A stretch of DNA of 64,000 nt, taken from NCBI GenBank assembly GCA_018648585.1, contig JABGQW010000014.1, forward strand, positions 1 to 64,000. The letters are read 5' to 3'. Below, one piece after another: positions 30,025 through 38,243 of this stretch (its first letter is position 1; every line of letters starts with the position of its first letter). The translations under genes were made by a program, and so were the position numbers. Source of the stretch: a bacterium. GTDB lineage: Bacteria > Patescibacteriota > Gracilibacteria > UBA4473. The notes beneath the pieces are model-generated. The model was not told the origin of the DNA. It was given only the letters and a program-made list of their open reading frames with translations, and ran no database searches.

Positions 30025-30918
30025 TTATTCGTCGATGTTGAAAATGTGTCGCATCTCCGCCGGATACAATCGAAATGAATCGAAAAAAACTTTTGAAGTA
30101 GCGATCGATTTTGTCGCGGAACTCACATTCGAACGAGTTTCGATGAGAAAAACTTCTCCATCGATTCCAGAAACAAAATGACGCGCAACAAATTCTTCTG
30201 TTCCACCGGACAATCCAACGAAACTTTCTGTGTACTCATTTGTCTGTTCAAACGATCCCAAAATGTTGTCTGATTTTCGTGCGGAACGATAAACCTGGCT
30301 CATGTTTGTCATTTTTTCAAGCGGATTCATCGCGTTTTCATTTTTTGCCAATGCCACCGCACACGTCATAAAACTCTCGCTGGTGCATCCGTTTTCGAAA
30401 CGCTGCACGCTCACCGAAAAATGCGAATCGGATCCCAAATGAAAAATGCCATTTTCATCGTGCGTGGGAATCCAGCCGCTCGGAATCTGCAGTGAAAAAT
30501 AATCGTTGGCGTACGTCACAAATTCGTACGGCGCCGAATCGAGTGTTTTTGGCATCGGAATCGTGAGACGCGCTGAGTTTCGATTTTGAAAACTTCGGAT
30601 GTTCTCACTCGCAGGACGAACAACATGTTTTGAAACCGGTTTGCGCGTGTTGTCGTACAAATATCGTTTGTCACCAGTTGGATAGCGCAGATTTGGAATC
30701 AACTGATTCGTTACTTTTCGATCTTGACGATTTCCCGTTCGCGACGAAAGCGAACGACGCAAAACTCCCTGTCGATCAGAAAAATGACGCTCAGTTCGAT
30801 ACTCCGTCGCTTTTTTGACTAAATATTGTTGGTACACATCCCGCGATGCGCTTCCCAACGGAATGAGCGCTGCCGCCAGAGCTGAAATTCCGAGACCGAT
30901 GAAGAGAAATTTTTTCAT
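30025..30918 (-). CDS. Secreted hypothetical protein (PsbP-like region possible)
   Basis: Hydrophobic N-terminus; YFSLQIPSGWI; similar C-terminal half to the next gene. Confidence 0.65.
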   Translation of the reverse strand: MKKFLFIGLGISALAAALIPLGSASRDVYQQYLVKKATEYRTERHFSDRQGVLRRSLSSRTGNRQDRKVTNQLIPNLRYPTGDKRYLYDNTRKPVSKHVVRPASENIRSFQNRNSARLTIPMPKTLDSAPYEFVTYANDYFSLQIPSGWIPTHDENGIFHLGSDSHFSVSVQRFENGCTSESFMTCAVALAKNENAMNPLEKMTNMSQVYRSARKSDNILGSFEQTNEYTESFVGLSGGTEEFVARHFVSGIDGEVFLIETRSNVSSATKSIATSKVFFDSFRLYPAEMRHIFNIDE

Positions 30919-30936
30919 GAGAAAAATAAAAGAAAA

Positions 30937-31755
30937 TTAATATTGAAACTGAAAACTGAGCGCAAGTGAATGCATCAAATTTTTGGCCACCATCGCATTC
31001 TTTTCCGAAGTTTCACCTTCAAGATACGTGATGCTCCCGTCGACGGGATTGAGAAATTGCGTCACAATGTACGTTTTATCGATTCCGTGATCGTTGACAA
31101 AATACGCTTCGCTCTCCGCCGGATAAAAAAGAATCTGCCCGTCGTGAAACATTTTTTTGAGAACAAACGATCGATCAAATCCTCTCGGCGTCGTCAGATC
31201 GCGGCCACGACGAATGTGTTTTCCGTTGGTGATCGCACAAAACCGAAAACTCGTCGCGTTGCACGTTCCTTCAAATTCTTTGACGGAAACGAGGAGATCG
31301 CTTTTTGGATGGTAAAATTTATTCGCGGAAATTTCTTCAAAATCGGACAAAACACCCAACGAATATTTTTCACGAGCGATTGTTTCCAGTTCTGGCTCGA
31401 AATCCTGGGGAACAAAAGTTTCTCGGAAATCATCCGATGCGCGAACATAATTTTTTTGAGTTTGAACAATATTTTTGTTCCGTGGAAAAAGGTCCGGATG
31501 CATCGATCGGTACAACGAATAATCGCTGCGAGAAAATTGTTTTTCCCGTTGCAATTTCAAACGCAACGCCAAATCTTCGTACGTCTGCGCGGGCTGCGTC
31601 GAACGCTGCGGCTGATATTTTGCGCGCAAATCTTTCAAATATCGGTACGGCGAAATCCGATCGGAGTGCGGTCGGTACTGCGACGCTTCGGAAAGAAAAA
31701 TCATTCCAGCGGCAAGAACCACCGTGGCGAGAACGAGAGCAAGAAATCGTTTCAT
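30937..31755 (-). CDS. Secreted hypothetical protein, tandem paralogue of 30025-30918
   Basis: Signal peptide MKRFLALVLATVVLAAGMIFLSEAS; shared VSVxxFExxCxxxSFxxCA motif. Confidence 0.65.
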   Translation of the reverse strand: MKRFLALVLATVVLAAGMIFLSEASQYRPHSDRISPYRYLKDLRAKYQPQRSTQPAQTYEDLALRLKLQREKQFSRSDYSLYRSMHPDLFPRNKNIVQTQKNYVRASDDFRETFVPQDFEPELETIAREKYSLGVLSDFEEISANKFYHPKSDLLVSVKEFEGTCNATSFRFCAITNGKHIRRGRDLTTPRGFDRSFVLKKMFHDGQILFYPAESEAYFVNDHGIDKTYIVTQFLNPVDGSITYLEGETSEKNAMVAKNLMHSLALSFQFQY

Positions 31756-31888
31756 GGAAAATTGAGTTTAAAAACACCAGCCGACAAGCAGCATTTGGTA
31801 TTTTTTTATTTCAAGTTCGTTTTAAATAAAACGACAAAAAATGTCAAACCATTTTTGACTTTTCACAAAATCTCGTATTTTTATAAAA

Positions 31889-32353
31889 TTACGCCGCGTG
31901 CAAAACGTACTGTCGGTACAAAACTTCGAGTCGTTCTTTTGCCGTGCGAAAAAGGTCTGCAATCAATTTTTGAATGTGGCGAATCTGCGCAATTGTCTGC
32001 TCCAATTTATCAGCAGAAAATCGTCGCGCGTTCTGGATTTTTTTGACCTGTTTCAGCAATTTCCGCTGCTCGCGTTCGAGAGAGCGATGCACTCGCCGTC
32101 GTTGCACCGTTTCAACGGGAAATTTTATTTCTTTCGTTTTTTTCGTCGGAAGAAATTTTGAAATTCGACCAAACACATCCGAAAGATCAAATCCTGCCGT
32201 TTGTGACTGGTGCTGGCTCGAAGCGGCTCCGGCCTCCCCGACCGTCGCGGAAACTTTTTCTGAAAAAACATCCAAATGTTGGAGTTCATCGAGTTCTCCG
32301 CCGACTTCTGCGGCGAATTGCTGTTGCTCGATTTTATTTTTCAAATCGGTCAT
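31889..32353 (-). CDS. Hypothetical coiled-coil protein (154 aa)
   Basis: ORF; basic helical C-terminal half. Confidence 0.55.
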   Translation of the reverse strand: MTDLKNKIEQQQFAAEVGGELDELQHLDVFSEKVSATVGEAGAASSQHQSQTAGFDLSDVFGRISKFLPTKKTKEIKFPVETVQRRRVHRSLEREQRKLLKQVKKIQNARRFSADKLEQTIAQIRHIQKLIADLFRTAKERLEVLYRQYVLHAA

Positions 32354-32409
32354 TTCGAGAAAAATTTAGCGAAAAAATGAAAACTTGTCAAATTATTTTA
32401 CCATCTTTT

Positions 32410-33171
32410 TTACTTTTTTGCAAGCTCCTGCGCCAATTTTTTGTGAACGGAAACATCGTGCACGCGGAGAAATTCTGTGCCGGATTCGATCGCGATTTTT
32501 GCCGCCGCCAAATTCGGTTGAATTTCAAAACGATTTTCCCCCAAAAACCGTTTTCGCGAGTGACCGATCATCACCCGCTCGTTCGGAACAAACGAGGAAA
32601 ATTTCAAAAGTTCACGATTCAAATCCATCGTTTTTCCAAATCCGATTCCCGGATCGAGCACGATTTTTTCAGCAGAAACGCCCGCCGCGATCAATTCTGA
32701 TTTTCGAAAAAGAAGCTCGTCAACGACCTGATTTTTTGAACAAATTTCTTGTTCGTGAGCGTCCGCAGAATTTTTTCCGGGAAAATGGTTGACGATGCAG
32801 AGCGGTTGAAATTTTGCGACGAGATCCCGCATTTTGGGATTTTGGAATCCAGAAACGTCGTTCAAAATCGTGCCACCGAGCGCGAGAAATTTCTCCGCAG
32901 TTTCCGGATGAAACGTGTCAAGCGAAAGATTTTCGGGAATAATTTTAAAAAGTTGATCCAAAATCGGAAAAATTCGCGCCCACTCCTGATCCGGCGAAAT
33001 TGTGTCCGCGTCCGGACGCGTGGATTCTCCACCGACATCGAGAAAGTCTACATTTTCTTCGAGCAAATTTCGTGCGTGCTGCAGTGCCACGAACGGATCG
33101 AGAAACTTCCCCCCGTCCGAGAAACTGTCCGGCGTGACATTTAAAATTCCAAATATTTTTACGTTTTTCAT
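32410..33171 (-). CDS. folP: Dihydropteroate synthase
   Basis: GILNVTPDSFSDGG, DVGGESTRPDA, LDPGIGFGKT, GHSRKRFLG. Confidence 0.95.
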   Translation of the reverse strand: MKNVKIFGILNVTPDSFSDGGKFLDPFVALQHARNLLEENVDFLDVGGESTRPDADTISPDQEWARIFPILDQLFKIIPENLSLDTFHPETAEKFLALGGTILNDVSGFQNPKMRDLVAKFQPLCIVNHFPGKNSADAHEQEICSKNQVVDELLFRKSELIAAGVSAEKIVLDPGIGFGKTMDLNRELLKFSSFVPNERVMIGHSRKRFLGENRFEIQPNLAAAKIAIESGTEFLRVHDVSVHKKLAQELAKK

Positions 33172-33270
33172 CGTACGCGAATTTTACGGAAAATTTTCGT
33201 CGCGTCGAACAAAATAACACATTTTTATTTTTCGAAAATATGGTACACTGGCAGCGCTTTTTTTTGGAAA

Positions 33271-33960
33271 ATGTTTTGCCCAATCATCGCTCTCGACGGA
33301 CTGGACGCCTGCGGAAAATCAACGCAGACAAAACTTTTGATCGAAAATCTGAAAAATCGCGGAATGCGCGTCGGATTTGTGCGATTTCCCGGGTACGAAA
33401 AAACGCCCGCTGGCAAACGCATCGCAGCGTACCTGCGCGGAGAATTTGGCGAAATGACGAAAATCGATCCGCGAATCGTCGCGACGATGTACGCCACCGA
33501 TCGACTGGATCAAATCGAAGAAATTGAAAAATTGCGCACCGAAAATGATGTCATAATTTTTGATCGTGGAGTGAGTTCAAATTTAATTTACACCCCCGCC
33601 CGCGGCGGAAAAAAATCTGAAATTTTGATGCTCGAAAAATTCGTCGAGCAGCTCGAGTACGAAATCAACGGATTTCCACGCGAATCGCTCGTGATTTTTT
33701 TGGACGCAAATCAGAACACACGACAAAAAATTCACGCCGCAAAAAACCGGCTCCCCGATCTGCACGAGGCGGACGAAAAATATTTGTTGCAAGTGCGCGA
33801 AGTCGCGATTGCACGGTGCGAAAAAGATTTTCGGTGGGTAAAAATTTCTGTCGATCACGCCGAAGAACTTCGACGCCGAGAAGAAATTGCGAACGAAATC
33901 TTGGATCTCGTACTCGAAAAACTACAGAAAAAAAACGTCGAACAGACAAAACTTTTGTAA
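33271..33960 (+). CDS. tmk: Thymidylate kinase
   Basis: IALDGLDACGKSTQTKLL, FDRGVSSNLIY. Confidence 0.92.
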   Translation: MFCPIIALDGLDACGKSTQTKLLIENLKNRGMRVGFVRFPGYEKTPAGKRIAAYLRGEFGEMTKIDPRIVATMYATDRLDQIEEIEKLRTENDVIIFDRGVSSNLIYTPARGGKKSEILMLEKFVEQLEYEINGFPRESLVIFLDANQNTRQKIHAAKNRLPDLHEADEKYLLQVREVAIARCEKDFRWVKISVDHAEELRRREEIANEILDLVLEKLQKKNVEQTKLL

Positions 33961-33969
33961 TTTCAAAAA

Positions 33970-34812
33970 ATGGCAAAAATTATTTCCGGGAAACAAATTG
34001 CCGAAAAAATAATTGAAACAGAACTCGTACCGCGAGTCGAAATTTTGAAAAAATCTGGCATCGTTCCAAAACTCGTCGTGGTGCTTGTGGGCGAACATCC
34101 CGCCAGCGCATCGTACGTAAAACAAAAAGAAAAATTCGCCGAAAAAGCTGGAATCCATTCCGAAATTCGCCGATTTTCTGATGAAATTTCAGAAGCCGAA
34201 ATCTTGGGGGAAATCGCAAAAATCAACGCCGATCCAAAAATTCACGGCGTGATCGTCCAACTGCCGGTTCCAGAAAAAATTTCGGTGCCAAAAATTTTGC
34301 GCGCGATCGATCCGCGAAAAGATGTCGACGGATTTACGCCTGAAAATATCGGGAAACTTTTTCTCGGCGAACCGTGTTTGGAGTGCTGCACGCCGAAAGG
34401 AATTATTCGAATGATCGAGGAATCAGGAGAAGTTTTGGAAGGAAAAAAAGTCGTCGTTGTCGGGCGATCAAACATCGTGGGAAAACCTGTCGCGGCGCTC
34501 GCACTCAATCGAAATGCGACCGTGACAATTTGTCATTCTCGAACAAAAAATTTGAACGACGAAATAAAAACGGCGGATATTTTGATCGTGGCGGTCGGGC
34601 GACCGAATTTTGTGCACGGCGACCAGATCAAATCTGGCTGCGTCGTGATCGACGTGGGAATTCACCGCACGGACGACGGGAAACTGTGTGGCGACGTGGA
34701 TTTTGAAAGTGCAGAAAAAGTGGCGGCAAAAATCTCCCCCGTTCCTGGCGGAGTCGGCCCGATGACCGTCGTGAGTTTGATTGGAAATACAGTCGAAGCA
34801 GCCGAAAACTAA
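33970..34812 (+). CDS. folD: Methylenetetrahydrofolate dehydrogenase/cyclohydrolase
   Basis: VGEHPASASYVKQKEKFAEKAGI, VQLPVP, DVDGFTPENIGKL, VVGRSNIVGKPVA, PVPGGVGPMTV. Confidence 0.97.
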   Translation: MAKIISGKQIAEKIIETELVPRVEILKKSGIVPKLVVVLVGEHPASASYVKQKEKFAEKAGIHSEIRRFSDEISEAEILGEIAKINADPKIHGVIVQLPVPEKISVPKILRAIDPRKDVDGFTPENIGKLFLGEPCLECCTPKGIIRMIEESGEVLEGKKVVVVGRSNIVGKPVAALALNRNATVTICHSRTKNLNDEIKTADILIVAVGRPNFVHGDQIKSGCVVIDVGIHRTDDGKLCGDVDFESAEKVAAKISPVPGGVGPMTVVSLIGNTVEAAEN

Positions 34813-35039
34813 ATCCCGAAATGCACGGCTTCGTTCGAAGTTTCCCACGAATTTTTTCCGTAAAAAACAGCTCCCTCCGTGGCCGCCAAAACATCCTCCA
34901 CAAAAGGCGCCGCATATTTTTCTGTTTCAGGTGAAAGATTCCCGAAAACAATTCCCGCCACCAATGGATCCGCCGTTTCTTGGTGATGCGCAAAATTTTC
35001 CGCATCCTCATTACTGTAGTCAATTTCATTTTCCATCAA
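34809..35039 (-). CDS. Small hypothetical protein (76 aa)
   Basis: ORF; convergent 4-nt overlap with folD. Confidence 0.45.
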   Translation of the reverse strand: MMENEIDYSNEDAENFAHHQETADPLVAGIVFGNLSPETEKYAAPFVEDVLAATEGAVFYGKNSWETSNEAVHFGI

Positions 35040-35069
35040 TGACAGATATGAAATGCTTTCTTAAAAAAG

Positions 35070-35939
35070 TCAATTTTTCTTTTTCGGCGCCGGTTTCTTT
35101 TTTCGAATAACTTTGTCGTGCGGATGCAAATAATCCGCACTTCCAAGTTTGTTGACGTCGAGTGGATTTCCGCAGTTTTTACAAAATTTTGCGTCGTGAT
35201 CGTGATGCGGGTACCGACAAAAATCGCATTTGTGAACCCGTTTTCCAAAAAAGTGATCGATAAAAACTTTCGTCAAAATCGCCGTCATCAACGCAATCGT
35301 CGCCAACCCAAGAATCATCACGCAGCCCGCGACAAGTTTCCCGCCGACGGTCACCGGAACCGCGTCGCCGTACCCGACCGTCGTCACCGTCACGACCGCC
35401 CACCAGAGCGCTTCTGGAACCGTGGAAAAATCCGGATTGTGCTGATGTTCAAACGCAAAAAGTCCGAGCGCGCTCGTAAAAACAACAATTCCAAACGTGA
35501 TTCCAAAAATTCGCAGTTCGTCGCGGTAGTACCGAAACGATCGCAAAAACGTCAACATCAAATCCGAGTACCGAATTGTTTTCAACATTTGCAAAATGCG
35601 GAAAACGCGGAACCACCGGAGAAATGTAATATTGAGCACCCCAGAAAAAAGCGGCAAAATCACGAGCAGATCAATAATTCCGAGAAACGAACAAACAAAA
35701 CGGGTTCGATTTCGCGCGATTAAAATTCTCAAAAAATACTCCAACGCAAAAATAGTCAAAACAATTGTGTCGAGAATGTGAAAAATTTTTCGGTACGGCT
35801 GAAAAAATGGAAGATTTTCGAGCACGAAGATTCCCGTCGAAATCCCAATCAAAACAATTAAAAGAACACCAAACCATCTCCCAGCGCGAGATTCGTGGTT
35901 TTCGAGAAGATCGGTCAACAGTTGCCGAATTTTTTTCAT
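35070..35939 (-). CDS. Voltage-gated-type potassium channel with C-terminal zinc ribbon
   Basis: S1-S4-like helices with FLRWFRVFRILQMLKTIRY, TTVGYGDAVP selectivity filter, C-terminal CDFCRYPHHDHDAKFCKNCG. Confidence 0.88.
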   Translation of the reverse strand: MKKIRQLLTDLLENHESRAGRWFGVLLIVLIGISTGIFVLENLPFFQPYRKIFHILDTIVLTIFALEYFLRILIARNRTRFVCSFLGIIDLLVILPLFSGVLNITFLRWFRVFRILQMLKTIRYSDLMLTFLRSFRYYRDELRIFGITFGIVVFTSALGLFAFEHQHNPDFSTVPEALWWAVVTVTTVGYGDAVPVTVGGKLVAGCVMILGLATIALMTAILTKVFIDHFFGKRVHKCDFCRYPHHDHDAKFCKNCGNPLDVNKLGSADYLHPHDKVIRKKKPAPKKKN

Positions 35940-36011
35940 ATTTGTTTCTCGTAAATTTTGCCAAATTTTACAAACTTTGCCAAACTCACTTCACTTCACA
36001 GAAATGGGAAA

Positions 36012-36818
36012 ATGCTGAAAATTACAGATCTCGAGGCCAAATTCGAATCCACATCAATTCTTCGAAACATTTCGTTGGAAATAAAACCGGGAGAAACGCA
36101 CGTAATTTTGGGGCCAAACGGCGCAGGAAAATCAACGCTCGGGCGCATACTTCTCGGCGATCCACAGTACGAAATCTCGAACGGATCGATCACATTTTTT
36201 GATCAGGATTTCCTAGATTTAAAAACGCACGAGCGCGCGCGTCTCGGATTTTTTTTGAGTTTTCAGTCTCCACCAGAAATCGAAGGCGTGAGCGCGAACG
36301 AACTTTTATTTTCGGCAAAAAAATCTCTCGATCCCGATTTTGTGTCGAGTTTTCGATTTCAAAAATCACTCGCAGAAAATTTGAAAAAAGTGCACCTGCC
36401 GGAAAATTTTTCTGAACGAGCAATGCACCGCGGCGCGTCCGGCGGCGAGCGAAAAAAAATGGAAGTCGCGTCGATGCTCGCACTCGATCCGAAACTCGTT
36501 TTTTTGGATGAAATTGATTCTGGGATCGACATCGACGGAATGAAATCGATCGGCTCGGCGCTGCGAGACTTTTTGGGGAATCCGGAAAAATCCGCGATCA
36601 TCGTCAGCCACACGGAGAAATTTTTGCAGGAAATTTTTGAAAACGAATCCGCTCAAAACCTGCACGTTCACGTGCTCTGCGGCGGAACGATCGTTCGCTC
36701 CGGCGACGGAAAATTGATCGCGGAAGTCCACCGCGACGGCTACTGCCCATTTTTGAAAAAAGACGAAAAAACCTGCCCGCTCAAAATTTTGAACAATTTT
36801 AGTGATCAAAAAAAATGA
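36012..36818 (+). CDS. sufC: Fe-S cluster assembly ATPase SufC
   Basis: GPNGAGKSTLGR, FFLSFQSPPEIEGV, SGGERKKMEVASML, LDEIDSGIDIDGM. Confidence 0.95.
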   Translation: MLKITDLEAKFESTSILRNISLEIKPGETHVILGPNGAGKSTLGRILLGDPQYEISNGSITFFDQDFLDLKTHERARLGFFLSFQSPPEIEGVSANELLFSAKKSLDPDFVSSFRFQKSLAENLKKVHLPENFSERAMHRGASGGERKKMEVASMLALDPKLVFLDEIDSGIDIDGMKSIGSALRDFLGNPEKSAIIVSHTEKFLQEIFENESAQNLHVHVLCGGTIVRSGDGKLIAEVHRDGYCPFLKKDEKTCPLKILNNFSDQKK

Positions 36819-38224
36819 ACGATTCGCCGCTCAATTTTGATGATTTACAAACGTCGGATCTTCGCACTGGAAATGATCAAACGTACGCGGAGAAATTCGA
36901 TCGCGGACTGAACAAAAAACTTGTACAAAAAATTTCTTCGGGAAAAAATGAACCCGACTGGCTGCTAAAAATTCGGCTCGCCGCGCTGGAACATTTTGAA
37001 GAAATGCCGCTCCCCGCCTGGGGGCCGAGTTTGGAAAAATTGGATTTGGAAAAAATTCGATATTTCACTTCCGCCAGCGATCGCCAAAACGCGAAATCCT
37101 GGGACGAAGTCGATCCAGAAATTAAAAAAACTTTTGAAAAATTAAAAATTCCCGAAGCCGAACGCGCCGTCCTTGCGGGCGCCGGAGCGCAGTACGAAAG
37201 TGAAAACGTGTATCACTCACTCAAACCCGAGTGGGAAAAGATAGGCGTGATTTTTGAAGATTTTGACGTCGCCGTGAAAAAATATCCGGAACTCGTACGG
37301 AAATATTTTAGAAAGTGCGTGCCGATCGCCGATCACAAATTTGCCGCGCTGCACTTCGCTGTTTTTTCCGGCGGAACATTTTTGTTCGTACCAAAAAACG
37401 TGAAAATTTCGCAGCCGCTGCAGGCGTATTTTCGGATGAATTCGATGAATCAGGGACAATTTGAACACACGCTGATCGTCGTGGAAAACGGCGCCGACGC
37501 GCACTACATCGAGGGTTGCTCCGCTCCAAAATACGGGAGTGAAAGTTTGCACGCGGGCTGCGTGGAAATTTTTGTCGGAGAAAATGCAAAAATGCGGTAC
37601 TCGTCCGTGGAAAATTGGTCGGCCGACACTTTTAATTTGAACACAAAAAGAGCTCTTGTTCAAAAAAATGGAACGATAGAGTGGGTCGGCGGAAATCTCG
37701 GATCCGGCACCACAATGCTGTACCCGTGCTCCGTTCTCACGGGAGAAAATTCGCGCGCAAATCATCTCGGAATCGCGTTCGCCGGAAAAAAACAAAACCA
37801 AGACACCGGCGCAAAAATTCTCATTTCTGGAAAAAATTGTCGCGGCTCCGTAATTTCAAAAAGTCTGTCAAAAGACGGCGGAACCAGCACGTACCGCGGA
37901 ATTGTGAAAATTGGAAAATCCGCAGAAAACGCGATCGTCAACGTCGAGTGCGACGCGCTGCTGCTCGATGAAATTTCAACTTCGGACACCGTGCCACAAA
38001 TCCAAGTCGAAAACCCGACAGCGTCCGTCACGCACGAGGCGAGCGCGGGAAAAATTTCCGAAGAACTGCTCCTGTATTTTCAGAGTCGCGGGCTCGACGA
38101 AGAAACCGCGAAAGGAATCGTCGTCAACGGATTTCTCGATGAAGTTGTCCGCACGCTTCCCCTCGAATTTGCCTCCGAACTCAACCGGCTGATCGAGCTC
38201 GAGATGGAGGGCAGTGTGGGGTGA
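36815..38224 (+). CDS. sufB: Fe-S cluster assembly protein SufB
   Basis: HFAVFSGGTFLFVPKNVKISQPLQAYFRMN, EGCSAPKYGSESLHAGCVEIFV, THEASAGKISEELLLYFQSRGL; 4-nt overlap with sufC. Confidence 0.95.
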   Translation: MNDSPLNFDDLQTSDLRTGNDQTYAEKFDRGLNKKLVQKISSGKNEPDWLLKIRLAALEHFEEMPLPAWGPSLEKLDLEKIRYFTSASDRQNAKSWDEVDPEIKKTFEKLKIPEAERAVLAGAGAQYESENVYHSLKPEWEKIGVIFEDFDVAVKKYPELVRKYFRKCVPIADHKFAALHFAVFSGGTFLFVPKNVKISQPLQAYFRMNSMNQGQFEHTLIVVENGADAHYIEGCSAPKYGSESLHAGCVEIFVGENAKMRYSSVENWSADTFNLNTKRALVQKNGTIEWVGGNLGSGTTMLYPCSVLTGENSRANHLGIAFAGKKQNQDTGAKILISGKNCRGSVISKSLSKDGGTSTYRGIVKIGKSAENAIVNVECDALLLDEISTSDTVPQIQVENPTASVTHEASAGKISEELLLYFQSRGLDEETAKGIVVNGFLDEVVRTLPLEFASELNRLIELEMEGSVG

Positions 38225-38243
38225 TTATTTTTTCAAATAATTC

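Noticed and set aside
30970-32046. 358-aa plus-strand ORF
   Set aside because: Mostly antisense to the 30937-31755 signal-peptide gene; Arg/Phe-rich with no motif.
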